DNA of 64,000 nt from contig NZ_WTWX01000007.1 in NCBI RefSeq assembly GCF_009870785.1, positions 96,430-160,429 on the forward strand. Direction: 5' to 3'. The position numbers and the translations under genes were made by a program. The notes beneath the pieces are model-generated. The model did no database searches, had not been told where the DNA came from, and was given only the letters and a program-made list of their open reading frames with translations. The DNA is from Paenibacillus sp. An7 (GTDB lineage Bacteria; Bacillota; Bacilli; Paenibacillales; Paenibacillaceae). The number at the start of each line of letters is the position of its first letter. The first letter of the stretch is position 1. This document shows positions 47,786-55,626 of the stretch, one piece after another.

Positions 47786-48007
47786 TTATTTCATAAAATA
47801 ACGAACAATCCAGGATATCACACTAAGAAGTACGCTGATGATGATACATGTAACCACTGGAAAATAGAAAGTGAAAATCCCTTTCTCCACATGAATATCA
47901 CCAGGTAGACGTCCAATCGAGATAAATCTACCTACAAACATCCAAATGACGCCTGCTGCAATGAGTGCGATGCCTGCTATGATAAGCAGTTTTGGGATAT
48001 TAGTCAT
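47786..48007 (-). CDS. DUF2905 membrane protein
   Basis: The 73-residue protein has two membrane segments, with the DUF2905 signature GRFISIGRLPGDIHVEKG between them. GGAGG upstream of the ATG (48007, minus strand) supports translation. Function unknown; the family is common in Firmicutes near ruv or bofC genes, which are not seen here. It is convergent with the winged-helix gene, only 18 bases apart. Confidence 0.88.
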   Translation of the reverse strand: MTNIPKLLIIAGIALIAAGVIWMFVGRFISIGRLPGDIHVEKGIFTFYFPVVTCIIISVLLSVISWIVRYFMK

Positions 48008-48126
48008 TTCGAGCGTACCTCCCTTACCTTTTCTTTATTTGCTGCCTGTTCTCTTCTTAACATATCCATCAGCACCTATAAGATATGCAGAGATATCCTA
48101 GTCATTAATCTTAATAAAGATATACA

Positions 48127-48166
48127 AATAAATAAAGCCGGAAGAGTAACCTCCCGACTTTATTTC
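48127..48166. terminator. bidirectional-type terminator
   Basis: AAATAAAGCCGG and CCGACTTTATTT pair with one mismatch. A/T runs on both arms could terminate either strand; it lies between two minus-strand genes. Confidence 0.65.
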
Positions 48167-48196
48167 TATGATTTCGTTCAAATAGTTGCATTTAGC

Positions 48197-48424
48197 TTAG
48201 CGAGTACAAGTTTGAAAGGATTTTTTAGACCTTTTTATGCTTAGAATTCTCGTGACCTGTTCTACTTCCTCATAAGGGATCCACACAGGTCCGAATGTCG
48301 TACGAAGGATAAGACGAGAAGGGTGGTCGGTTTCGACCGGAAAGCCTGAGATCGTTTCCCCATTTTTACTTTTCACTATAATTTCCTGGTTTCGTTTGAT
48401 GGCAATCGCCGCTTCTTTATTCAT
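48197..48424 (-). CDS. small hypothetical protein
   Basis: The 75-residue protein reads AIKRNQEIIVKSKNGETISG, then LRTTFGPVWIPYEEVEQV, a strand pattern like a Sm-like or small-barrel fold. The C-terminus is basic. GGAGAA upstream of the ATG (minus strand) is a modest ribosome binding site. No family recognised; the pattern NGETISGFPVE... with IPYEEVEQVTRIL resembles the N-terminal part of the protein encoded at 53581. Confidence 0.7.
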   Translation of the reverse strand: MNKEAAIAIKRNQEIIVKSKNGETISGFPVETDHPSRLILRTTFGPVWIPYEEVEQVTRILSIKRSKKSFQTCTR

Positions 48425-48714
48425 AAGCCTATTCTCCTATGCAGATCGTAATAAGTACATAATACAGGTCTTCGTGCATCTAAAAAAAGATACTTTGTAC
48501 ACATGCAGTTTATTTTCTCATCTACAAATAGTCTAACAGAACTAGTTCAATATTTCTACAAATATCCAAAAAGAATCTTAAAATTAAATTAAACGGCTTT
48601 TATGCTTTCTAAACAAAATATTGCATAAATGTTTATGTATTGTTTACAAAACAGCAGAAAGTTTAAGAATAGGACATAGATGGTTATAAGAAATGAAGAG
48701 GAGGTAAGATTAAG
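48425..48714. other. AT-rich divergent intergenic region
   Basis: This 290-base gap separates the minus-strand small gene from a plus-strand small membrane protein gene. It is AT-rich, with short A and T tracts; I see no RNA gene or convincing hairpin. GAGGAGGTAAG at its right end is the ribosome binding site of the next gene. Confidence 0.5.
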
Positions 48715-48831
48715 ATGAATATACATGGCTTTTATATTATCTTCTTGGCGGTTATAATAGCTATTGGTGTTGGCGGGATGGCTTGGTGGATTCATTTAAT
48801 AAGTAAGAAGAAAAGTTACAGGGAGGAATAA
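48715..48831 (+). CDS. 38-residue single-pass membrane protein
   Basis: One hydrophobic helix (IIFLAVIIAIGVGGMAWWI) is followed by a basic tail HLISKKKSYREE. An ideal GAGGAGGTAAG ribosome binding site lies about eight bases before the ATG. Unrecognised family, but the translation signal is strong. Confidence 0.65.
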   Translation: MNIHGFYIIFLAVIIAIGVGGMAWWIHLISKKKSYREE

Positions 48832-48953
48832 TAGCTGCAAATGTGATTTCCTTAAAGTACGAGGGTCTGGACTACATAACTTATGAATGGTATGAACCCT
48901 TAACTTCACTTAATATTAACTACAACTAACGAACAACATGAAGGGAAGATAGA

Positions 48954-49511
48954 ATGAATATTTTTAAATTATGTAAAATGACTGCTGTTTTGAGTTTTAT
49001 GCTGATGATTGCTGCTTGTGGAACAAATGAGGTACAGGATACTTCAAGTCCTAATCAGACAATTCCTCAGGAAAATCAAGTGGAAGAAACCAACGATAAG
49101 GCTGTAGAAGAAGCAGAAGCAGCTGAAATAGATGATGAGGTAGTAGAAGAGGAGGTAGTAAAAGAAGATTTAGCTAGTGCAGAATCCAAAAATGAAGCGA
49201 GTGAGCAACTCTCTGCCTATCCATTTCTAGTATGGGCTGATGGAAGTACATTCAAGATTATTACAGAAGCAAACCTTCCTGATAAGTTAAAAGGAAAAAA
49301 ACTTGGTGAAGTGACTTCCACACTCACAGATGAAGAAGTAGGGAATCTAGAGCAAGGCCAAACGTATGAAAAGCTGGATCGTGCGGATGGAGAGAGTAAC
49401 TATTTGAAAAAGGGCTCAGCTATTTATCAACTTAAAAAAGCGAACACAAGTGAAGTAGTTCTCGTGGAAAATAACGGTTTACTCCATAAGGCTGTTCGGA
49501 TTGGCAAGTAA
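48954..49511 (+). CDS. acidic-linker lipoprotein of unknown function
   Basis: The signal peptide ends at the lipobox IAAC near residue 22. A strongly acidic Glu-rich linker (about residues 45-85) leads to a small C-terminal domain with SAYPFLVWADGSTFKIITE and LKKGSAIYQLKKANTSEVVLV, likely beta-rich. Predicted to be exported and membrane-anchored outside. GAAGGGAAG precedes the ATG. No specific family recognised; length 185 residues. Confidence 0.82.
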   Translation: MNIFKLCKMTAVLSFMLMIAACGTNEVQDTSSPNQTIPQENQVEETNDKAVEEAEAAEIDDEVVEEEVVKEDLASAESKNEASEQLSAYPFLVWADGSTFKIITEANLPDKLKGKKLGEVTSTLTDEEVGNLEQGQTYEKLDRADGESNYLKKGSAIYQLKKANTSEVVLVENNGLLHKAVRIGK

Positions 49512-49548
49512 TGCTTAATTAGTAAAAGTGCATAAACAATAAATTTTT

Positions 49549-49577
49549 AAAACGTCCACGATCGTAGTGGGCGTTTT
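49549..49577 (+). terminator. terminator after the lipoprotein
   Basis: AACGTCCAC and GTGGGCGTT pair around GATCGTA, followed by TTTT. Confidence 0.85.
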
Positions 49578-49715
49578 TTGTGTTTGTTTCCAATTATCTT
49601 TTATTGTATAAATCTGAAAAGCAATGATATAATCTTGTAGAAATTTGTTGTTTTATAAATTTATGTCTGCAATAATTGCATTAATATGAAAATACATTAA
49701 ATGGTGTTGAGGAAA

Positions 49716-50591
49716 ATGAACAATCTATTCGTGCGTTACAAAGCAGCATTTGGTTATACCTTGTTAACACTCCTTTTGATATTACAGCAGGCTGGGATTT
49801 TTATGCATGTTTCTCAGGAACAAGGTTTTACCGCAAGTGAACTTCTTATTAGCAGTCTGTCGCTGGTTGCTTTGTTACTTGGTTTTTTAGTTTCAGGAGG
49901 CATTACAGCGGTATGTGTCTTCGTCTTTATGGTAGCTTATTTTGTATGGCTTGTGACTCTAGCAGATAAGAATTGGATCACTTTGCAGTCTTTTCTATGG
50001 ATTCCAGGAAGCATGGTTGTAGCATCCGTTATTCGAGAGGGTTTAATCCAGCAAAAACGCCTGGCTCAGCGAATGGAAGACCTCCGTTTGCGAAATCCAG
50101 ATGTGGATTTTGATACAACGCTCGGAAATACAGAGGCTTTCAAGGATACGCTGATAAAACAGACAAATCTAGCGAATCGATATTCCGATCAATATCATTT
50201 TTGTATAGCGATCTTTAAGATTGAATTCCTGCCTTTAGTTCGTGAAACCCTTGGTTCAGGGGGATATGCAGAACTGCTCTTAGAACTATCAGATACAATT
50301 CAAACCCATATAAGATATGAAGATTATAAGTTTTATGTGGATAAAGGAAGGTTTATCGTTATCTTCCCTCTTACAAAGAAAGAGCACTTAAAATCGCTAA
50401 CCGACCGAATTAAAAATGCACTCATGGACGTTAAGCTACTCAGCCGAAGAGATAAGGAGCTCAATCTCATTATTCGTTCCGGAGCCCTGGTTTTCTCAAA
50501 AGATCAATTTAACGAATATGAAGATTATGAAGCCGTACTCGCTGCTTTGGAACGGAATGCGGAGACTGATTTGATAGGTGAGTATATCTGA
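49716..50591 (+). CDS. membrane protein with degenerate GGDEF domain and intact I-site, YdaK-like
   Basis: About three membrane helices (residues 10-100) precede a helical linker and a GGDEF-fold domain (about 130-290). The catalytic motif is lost: where GGDEF is expected the protein has DKGRF (50340-50354). The inhibitory site RxxD is kept as RYED (50313-50324) exactly five residues before it, so binding of cyclic-di-GMP without synthesis is predicted. B. subtilis YdaK has the same design and acts as the c-di-GMP receptor of an exopolysaccharide synthase. The ATG at 49716 has TGAGG close upstream; an ATG at 49701 is possible. Length is 291 residues. Confidence 0.8.
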   Translation: MNNLFVRYKAAFGYTLLTLLLILQQAGIFMHVSQEQGFTASELLISSLSLVALLLGFLVSGGITAVCVFVFMVAYFVWLVTLADKNWITLQSFLWIPGSMVVASVIREGLIQQKRLAQRMEDLRLRNPDVDFDTTLGNTEAFKDTLIKQTNLANRYSDQYHFCIAIFKIEFLPLVRETLGSGGYAELLLELSDTIQTHIRYEDYKFYVDKGRFIVIFPLTKKEHLKSLTDRIKNALMDVKLLSRRDKELNLIIRSGALVFSKDQFNEYEDYEAVLAALERNAETDLIGEYI

Positions 50592-50616
50592 TTGTTAATT
50601 TTAAGAAAGAATGGTG

Positions 50617-50766
50617 ATGAAAATGTCTTATAACAGTTGGTTTGTCCCATTATGCATCTTTATAAGTATCGTTTTCGGAGTTGCTATTTTGTTTATTACG
50701 ATTAATACGCTGATCTTGCGCAGAAAAACGATGAATAAATATAACCGGAGGAAAATCAGTGGGTGA
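50617..50766 (+). CDS. 49-residue membrane protein in exopolysaccharide operon
   Basis: One membrane helix (VPLCIFISIVFGVAILFITI) is followed by a basic tail with RRKTMNKYNRRK. Several ATG codons (50611, 50617, 50623) are possible starts. The 3' end overlaps the GTG start of the glycosyltransferase by eight bases, which suggests coupling. Unrecognised; a small subunit of the synthase complex is possible. Confidence 0.65.
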   Translation: MKMSYNSWFVPLCIFISIVFGVAILFITINTLILRRKTMNKYNRRKISG

Positions 50767-52057
50767 TTTCTTGCTCATACCAGCGATCATTAGTATCTGG
50801 ATTTCAGTCTTTATATCGATTCTTATGATGATTGGCGCACAGCGTTTTATAATTAGGCAAAGTAAAAAAGAACTCGTTATACCTTCCATATCAGAACAGG
50901 CTCCCAAAGTTACGGTCATGGTTCCCGCCCATAATGAAGAGTTAGTTATACAAATGACGGTTGAACATATTCTTAGAATGAATTATCCGCATGATAAACT
51001 ACAAGTTATTGTAATTGCGGACAACTGTACAGATAACACGGCTAAGAAGCTCTACGATCTTAAAAAACATCCCGATTATCAGTCAAGGGATTTTATGATT
51101 ATGGAGAGAAAGGGGACGGGAGGTAAATCAGGGGCTCTGAATGATGCACTTTCTCATGCTACAGGGGAGTGGATTTGTATCTATGATGCAGATGCAGCTC
51201 CAGAGCGGAATGCACTTCTGTTTTTGGTCGATAAAGCATTAGAAGATCCGGAAACCTATGGAGCCGTATTCGGTCGTAATAAGGCTCGGAACAGAGCTCA
51301 GAATTTTTTGTCCAAATGTATAAATCTCGAACTTGTCACTGCGCAGCGAATTTATCACACAGGAATGTGGGAGTTATTTAAGCTTGGTACCATTCCAGGC
51401 ACAAATTTTATTATAAAAACAGAATTGATTCGTGAAATCGGCGGTTGGGATGAAGATGCAATTACCGAAGATACCGCCATATCTTTTGACATTTTATCAC
51501 GAGGTCAGCTCATAGCACTGGCACCACAGGCAGAAGCATATCAACAAGAGCCTGAAGATTTACGAGTTTACATGAAACAGCGCGAACGATGGGCCAAAGG
51601 AAATTATAGCGTTGTGATGGATCATATTCTCGAACTTTTTAAACCATCGACCAGCTGGAGGGTTAAAGTTCAGGTCCTTTATTATGGAACCAGCTATTTC
51701 TGGTTTTTACTTGCGATCCTTGTATCAGATGTTCTTTTTGTTATTAATGTGGTGTATCAGGTCTTATTTTTGTTTGGGATGGACGTCGTCATGCCATTTC
51801 AGTTCTCCTCTGATGTGTATATCTTTTTAATGATTGCATGGGCACTGATGTATTATTTGTACGTCCTTCAAATTAACTTGGCGCTTGCTACAGACTATGG
51901 ACAAAGCAACACACGGAATTTCGTGCTGGCTTGTATTTCTTACTTTACGTATGCACAGCTTTTTCTTATTATTTCTCTCAAAGCATTCATCTCCATTTTT
52001 CTGGATAAAGTGTTTAAGCGAAAATCCAAATGGTATAAAACAGAGCGGTTTGGTTGA
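50759..52057 (+). CDS. processive family 2 glycosyltransferase, YdaM/IcaA-like
   Basis: This is a membrane-bound GT2 polysaccharide synthase. An N-terminal helix is followed by the GT-A domain with VMVPAHNEE, ADNCTDNT, the DxD-type YDADAAP, TEDT and the QRERWAKG (Q/RxxRW) motif typical of processive enzymes such as IcaA and BcsA; three or four helices follow. The GTG start has GGAGGA seven bases upstream. Length is 432 residues. With the upstream degenerate GGDEF protein it probably makes an exopolysaccharide on the cell surface under c-di-GMP control (inference). Confidence 0.88.
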   Translation: MGDFLLIPAIISIWISVFISILMMIGAQRFIIRQSKKELVIPSISEQAPKVTVMVPAHNEELVIQMTVEHILRMNYPHDKLQVIVIADNCTDNTAKKLYDLKKHPDYQSRDFMIMERKGTGGKSGALNDALSHATGEWICIYDADAAPERNALLFLVDKALEDPETYGAVFGRNKARNRAQNFLSKCINLELVTAQRIYHTGMWELFKLGTIPGTNFIIKTELIREIGGWDEDAITEDTAISFDILSRGQLIALAPQAEAYQQEPEDLRVYMKQRERWAKGNYSVVMDHILELFKPSTSWRVKVQVLYYGTSYFWFLLAILVSDVLFVINVVYQVLFLFGMDVVMPFQFSSDVYIFLMIAWALMYYLYVLQINLALATDYGQSNTRNFVLACISYFTYAQLFLIISLKAFISIFLDKVFKRKSKWYKTERFG

Positions 52058-52104
52058 TCGATCTGTAAGAGATAAGCTGGAATCTGATAAAAAGAGAGAG
52101 TGGT

Positions 52105-52548
52105 ATGGGATTTTTCATTGAATTATATTTATCGGGCAACGGCAATAGTGATGATATGAAGACGTTTGGGCTCATGTTTATATACTATGCCGTTGTCACT
52201 ATGCTGCTCCTTCACTTGATTTTGAAAAGAACCCATGAACAAATATCGATGATACGATTCATATCTGGAACCTTACTTTTGTATATCATGGCAATTATGC
52301 TGTTAGACCCCGTTCTTATCATGATAAGCGGGCTAGGTAAGGTGGTGCAGAGTCCTGGTGCCGGTTTGCTGGCGATATTTCTTGTCATGCTGCCTATTGT
52401 GGTTTTTTTCTTCTATCTTATTAATGTCTTTATATATCGGACAAGAGATATATGGAAAGTAATAACCTTGTTTATGGCGACTCAGCCTCTAGTAGCATTT
52501 CTTTTTCTGATTCTATTGACGGTAGGAAGTTTTTTTTGTTTCATCTAA
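52105..52548 (+). CDS. polytopic membrane protein of exopolysaccharide operon
   Basis: The 147-residue protein has four hydrophobic segments and few charged residues between them. GAGAGAG precedes the ATG. It follows the glycosyltransferase by 47 bases and is likely the last gene of that operon. No family recognised; assisting synthesis or export is a guess from position. Confidence 0.7.
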   Translation: MGFFIELYLSGNGNSDDMKTFGLMFIYYAVVTMLLLHLILKRTHEQISMIRFISGTLLLYIMAIMLLDPVLIMISGLGKVVQSPGAGLLAIFLVMLPIVVFFFYLINVFIYRTRDIWKVITLFMATQPLVAFLFLILLTVGSFFCFI

Positions 52549-52608
52549 TCATTTTAGATCTGTTAATTTGTAGGTTTTATGATGATGAATATTATTTTTA
52601 AAAAAATG

Positions 52609-52637
52609 TTGTATAAAATTTATAATCATGTTATAAT
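52609..52637 (+). promoter_or_regulatory. sigma-A promoter of tRNA-Leu
   Basis: TTGTAT (52609-52614), a 17-base spacer and consensus TATAAT (52632-52637). It lies 85 bases before the tRNA. Confidence 0.8.
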
Positions 52638-52648
52638 CAATTTCGCAG

Positions 52649-52690
52649 GATTTTTTGAAGTTTAATAGCACTTAGATAATTCAAAAAATC
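52649..52690 (+). repeat. inverted repeat in the tRNA-Leu leader
   Basis: GATTTTTTGAA (52649-52659) and TTCAAAAAATC (52680-52690) are perfectly complementary over 11 bases. A second short hairpin GCGC/GCGC follows near 52700-52714. Both lie in the 5' leader of the pre-tRNA. Confidence 0.6.
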
Positions 52691-52721
52691 GGTGTATATG
52701 CGCAAGATAAGCGCTATATAT

Positions 52722-52807
52722 GCCGGGGTGGCGGAATTGGCAGACGCACAGGACTTAAAATCCTGCGGTAGGTGACTACCGTACCGGTTCGATCCCGGTC
52801 CTCGGCA
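52722..52807 (+). tRNA. tRNA-Leu (UAA)
   Basis: This is an 86-base class II tRNA with acceptor arms GCCGGGG and CCTCGGC (one G-T pair), anticodon TAA in ACTTAAAAT, a long variable arm (GGTAGGTGACTACC) and T arm ACCGGTTCGATCCCGGT. CCA is not encoded. Confidence 0.95.
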
Positions 52808-52819
52808 TCTTATATGTAT

Positions 52820-52855
52820 AAGCTGGCTCCTTAGCGGAGACCAGCTTATTTTTTT
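52820..52855 (+). terminator. terminator after tRNA-Leu
   Basis: AAGCTGG and CCAGCTT with inner CTCC/GGAG, followed by ATTTTTTT. Confidence 0.9.
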
Positions 52856-52896
52856 ATAAGTTTCCATTTACTCTTACTGCGAAAGGAAGATACTCC

Positions 52897-53565
52897 ATGT
52901 TCTATAATGATTGGGATACTATTTTACACAATGAGATGAACAAGGAATATATACAAGAGCTTCGCAATGCACTTATAGTAGAATATAAAACAGAGCATGT
53001 ATTTCCACCGAAAGAGGAAATATTTAATGCACTAAAGTTAACTTCTTATTCGGATACCCGAGTGGTTATTCTTGGACAAGATCCTTATCATGGACAAGGT
53101 CAAGCGGAAGGACTGAGCTTTTCGGTCAAAAAAGGGGTTAGGATTCCTCCTTCTTTACGGAACATTTATAAAGAGCTGCATGCAGATCTTGGGACACCTA
53201 TTCCTTCCCATGGTTCACTTACACATTGGGCAGAAGAAGGGGTATTATTATTAAATAATGTATTAACTGTACGAGAGGGTCAGCCTAATTCACACAAGGG
53301 TCTTGGATGGGAACGATTCACAGATGCTGTCATTGAGAAAATAAATGAGCGAAATCAGCCGGCTGTATTTATGCTATGGGGAAACCATGCTCAGAAAAAA
53401 GGAGCCTTTATTGACCGTTCTCGTCATTTGGTGATTGAATCTTCGCATCCTAGCCCGCTTGCCGCTCGTCATGGTTTTATAGGAAGCAGACCTTTTTCAA
53501 AAGCGAATCAATTTCTGGAATCTAAAGGAATGAAGACCGTCGATTGGGTCATTCCGGAAAGTTAG
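52897..53565 (+). CDS. ung: uracil-DNA glycosylase
   Basis: Ung removes uracil from DNA in base-excision repair. The 222-residue protein has the family 1 motifs GQDPYHGQGQAEGLSFSV (catalytic Asp and water-activating loop) near residue 63 and the DNA-insertion loop HPSPLAARHGFIGS near residue 190. GCGAAAGGAAG precedes the ATG. It is followed after 15 bases by a hypothetical gene and likely co-transcribed with it. Confidence 0.97.
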   Translation: MFYNDWDTILHNEMNKEYIQELRNALIVEYKTEHVFPPKEEIFNALKLTSYSDTRVVILGQDPYHGQGQAEGLSFSVKKGVRIPPSLRNIYKELHADLGTPIPSHGSLTHWAEEGVLLLNNVLTVREGQPNSHKGLGWERFTDAVIEKINERNQPAVFMLWGNHAQKKGAFIDRSRHLVIESSHPSPLAARHGFIGSRPFSKANQFLESKGMKTVDWVIPES

Positions 53566-53580
53566 AAAGGAGGGTGAATG

Positions 53581-54006
53581 ATGCAACACTGGATTGGTCG
53601 CAGGGTGATCGTAGACCGAATGGATGGTCATAAAGACCCTGTACAAGGAATACTGCTCAAATGGGATGACGAAGCTCAGTTAGTGGTGGTGGGTGCCAAA
53701 CGAATCAAGATTCCTTTTGCTCAGATTGCAAGAATTCACGCTCTTCCTGAGGACGCACATGGACGTGGGAAACGGAAAGCACGTTCTTCATTACATTCGG
53801 TAGGTTATATTATGAGACAGCCGCTCCAATTTGATAATGCCATTTATTTTCGATCAGCAGTTACGATTTGGAAAGGCCCTAAATTGATTGCTTATCGAGC
53901 AGTCATTACATCCCATGATGAAACTTTTGTAGAGCTGGAGAATGGACAGAAATTAGAAAAAGACCTATATACCTTTGTCGTGCGATCTCGTCGAGGTCAT
54001 CGGTAA
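53581..54006 (+). CDS. hypothetical protein linked to ung
   Basis: The 141-residue protein begins MQHWIGRRVIVDRMDGHKDPVQG and has alternating short strands (KRIKIPFAQIARIHALP), suggestive of a small beta barrel in the N-terminal half. The AAGGAGGGTGA ribosome binding site fits the ATG at 53581 better than the ATG at 53578. No family recognised. The N-terminal pattern is like that of the small protein encoded at 48197-48424. Confidence 0.8.
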   Translation: MQHWIGRRVIVDRMDGHKDPVQGILLKWDDEAQLVVVGAKRIKIPFAQIARIHALPEDAHGRGKRKARSSLHSVGYIMRQPLQFDNAIYFRSAVTIWKGPKLIAYRAVITSHDETFVELENGQKLEKDLYTFVVRSRRGHR

Positions 54007-54108
54007 ATGTGCAATTTTTATGTTATTTTCAGGTTATTATTATGTTATTTTAAGGATGGTTTTTTATAATAGCAACCGTATTCCCCCCTTTAAATATGGT
54101 ATATACGA

Positions 54109-54140
54109 AAAACTCGCCGGCTGCAAACGGTGAGTTTTTT
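54109..54140 (+). terminator. terminator after the ung unit
   Basis: AACTCGCCG and CGGTGAGTT pair around GCTGCAAA, followed by TTTT. Confidence 0.85.
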
Positions 54141-54238
54141 GTTGTCCTATATCCTCCAGTTACATTGTCGAATAAGTTTTTTTGCTGAAGGGGAATCTAT
54201 AATCGCAACCAAAACTTATCTGGAGGTGTATGACTGTT

Positions 54239-54631
54239 ATGAAAAAACAAATGGCAACCATGCTCGCAGCAGCAAGTATCTCTATGGCTATTGCAGTCCC
54301 AGCTATGGCTGAAAGCAGTCACATGAAAACCAATTCTACAACGAATCAGGTTAATGAGACAAAGGGCCATTATGATTCAAAAAGCTACAATGATTCTCAT
54401 TCAGGAGGATACTCCAACATGTCTCGTACCCGTAACATGAATGAGAACATGTATAACACAAATGGCTATAATGGATATGGTACTGGTACAGGAACGTATG
54501 GTACAAACAGCGTAAATGCTCGTTCTACAACAAGTCATGGTAACTGGGGATGGCTTGGTCTTCTCGGTTTGTTTGGTTTAGCTGGTATGCGCCGTGAAAA
54601 GCATGAAGGCAAGCCACACCACGCAAAATAA
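54239..54631 (+). CDS. secreted WGxxGxxG-type protein
   Basis: The signal peptide MKKQMATMLAAASISMAIAV ends near PAMA/ES. The mature part is rich in N, S, Y, G and T with no Cys. The C-terminus carries WGWLGLLGLFGLAG followed by the basic MRREKHEGK, the WGxxGxxG plus Arg-rich pattern seen in small Bacillales surface proteins; the helix probably anchors it in the membrane. The ATG at 54239 suits GGAGGTG at 54222-54228; the ATG at 54230 is too close. Length is 130 residues. Confidence 0.85.
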   Translation: MKKQMATMLAAASISMAIAVPAMAESSHMKTNSTTNQVNETKGHYDSKSYNDSHSGGYSNMSRTRNMNENMYNTNGYNGYGTGTGTYGTNSVNARSTTSHGNWGWLGLLGLFGLAGMRREKHEGKPHHAK

Positions 54632-54742
54632 AGAAGGACATGATTTAGAGAAAGTTTTATAACCAAATTAGACTTCTGCCCTGCCACATTCCGGCTTTGA
54701 TCATATATTATCTCATACCTTAGTGATAAGGAGGAGACGACA

Positions 54743-54862
54743 ATGAGCGAAGCATACGGTTATGGTTTCGGTGGAGGATACGGCGGTGGATGGACATCAA
54801 TTGGAGCAATCCTTGTTCTTTTCATCCTGTTGGTTATTATTTCTAAAACAATTCTTTACTAA
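54743..54862 (+). CDS. YjcZ-family small sporulation-type protein
   Basis: The 39-residue protein starts MSEAYGYGFGGGYGGGW and ends with one hydrophobic helix (IGAILVLFILLVIISKTIL). This Gly/Tyr-rich start with a C-terminal helix is the YjcZ-type small protein of spore formers. AAGGAGGAGA stands eight bases before the ATG. CATATATTA near 54703 resembles a sigma-E/K -10 box, a weak hint of mother-cell expression. Membrane location is predicted. Confidence 0.88.
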   Translation: MSEAYGYGFGGGYGGGWTSIGAILVLFILLVIISKTILY

Positions 54863-54870
54863 GCAATAGA

Positions 54871-54908
54871 AAGAGGGCACCGGTTAATAGCTGGTGCTCT
54901 TTTTTTTT
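54871..54908 (+). terminator. terminator after the YjcZ-type gene
   Basis: AGAG..GCACC pairs with GGTGCTCT around TTAATAG with a small bulge; eight T follow. Confidence 0.88.
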
Positions 54909-54989
54909 GTGAGGACTGTGATTTATCCGTATGTTTTGGTTTATATATACATAGCAAGATGGATGAATGAAAGGGAAGGATGAATCATA

Positions 54990-55310
54990 GTGGAACAAGA
55001 AGACTTAGAGGTATGGGAAAGAGAAATCAGCAGCCGCGTCGAATATCTGGAACAGGAAGCTGAAAAACTGGAACAGCGGATTAAAAAAGCAGAATACAAA
55101 GACAACATAATGAGTAGTGCAATGAACAAGTTTGCTGATGATGAAGCTCAGGTCGATTTTATCAAACACAATTACCTGAATGAATCTAATGAAACCGTAA
55201 AATCGCTAAACGAAGAGTATGGAGTAATCATAAAAGAACTGAAATTTCAAAATGCGGTGCTACAGCAAATTGGACAAGTGAATGCAGCACTAAGGGAGGA
55301 GGAAGACTAA
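54990..55310 (+). CDS. small coiled-coil hypothetical protein
   Basis: The 106-residue protein is nearly all charged alpha-helix, with heptad-like spacing in SRVEYLEQEAEKLEQRIKKA and in LKFQNAVLQQIGQVNAALRE. GTG start with GGGAAGGATG upstream. No family recognised. It stands alone before the leftward terminator and the insertion sequence. Confidence 0.72.
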   Translation: MEQEDLEVWEREISSRVEYLEQEAEKLEQRIKKAEYKDNIMSSAMNKFADDEAQVDFIKHNYLNESNETVKSLNEEYGVIIKELKFQNAVLQQIGQVNAALREEED

Positions 55311-55349
55311 ACTGTTCGGCTTTTTCTGATATACTTTCCATAGCTTGAA

Positions 55350-55395
55350 AATAAAAAGACTGTAGGCGCTAGTCTAGGCTAGTTCGCCTGCAGTC
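55350..55395 (-). terminator. leftward terminator
   Basis: GACTGTAGGCG and CGCCTGCAGTC pair with one G-T pair, with an inner CTAG/CTAG. On the minus strand TTTTT follows, so it serves leftward transcription, probably that of the truncated gene next to the IS. On the plus strand no T-run follows. Confidence 0.7.
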
Positions 55396-55491
55396 TGAGT
55401 TAAGATCATGAAGGTAAGGCATTTTACATAGAAGACTATTCTACAACAGCATTGTTAAGGACATTTATATTGAAGTTGGCGGAGGAATCAG

Positions 55492-55575
55492 TCAGCCTTC
55501 TTCTTGGTTTAATTCAAGTATGCGAACAATGCGATCAGTAATCTGTCCAAGAAATGTGAAGACCCTACCGTCGTG
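55492..55575 (-). pseudogene. C-terminal remnant of a gene cut by the insertion sequence
   Basis: Reading leftward from the exact IS boundary, a 27-codon frame gives HDGRVFTFLGQITDRIVRIL, then ELNQEEG and a stop. The composition looks like true coding sequence, and a leftward terminator follows about 100 bases later. The upstream part is not on the other side of the IS, where the 3' end of the penicillin-binding protein gene lies instead. I do not recognise the family. Confidence 0.5.
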
Positions 55576-55612
55576 TGAACTGAACCCTATTAAGTAGACA
55601 GTTTAAAAAAAA
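55576..55612 (+). repeat. terminal inverted repeat of the IS, left end
   Basis: The end begins TGAACTGAACCCTATTAAG, continues TAGACAG and then an A-rich tract. It matches the other end at roughly two thirds of positions, with a perfect first 12 bases. Confidence 0.85.
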
Positions 55613-55626
55613 GGATGTGCCGCTAT

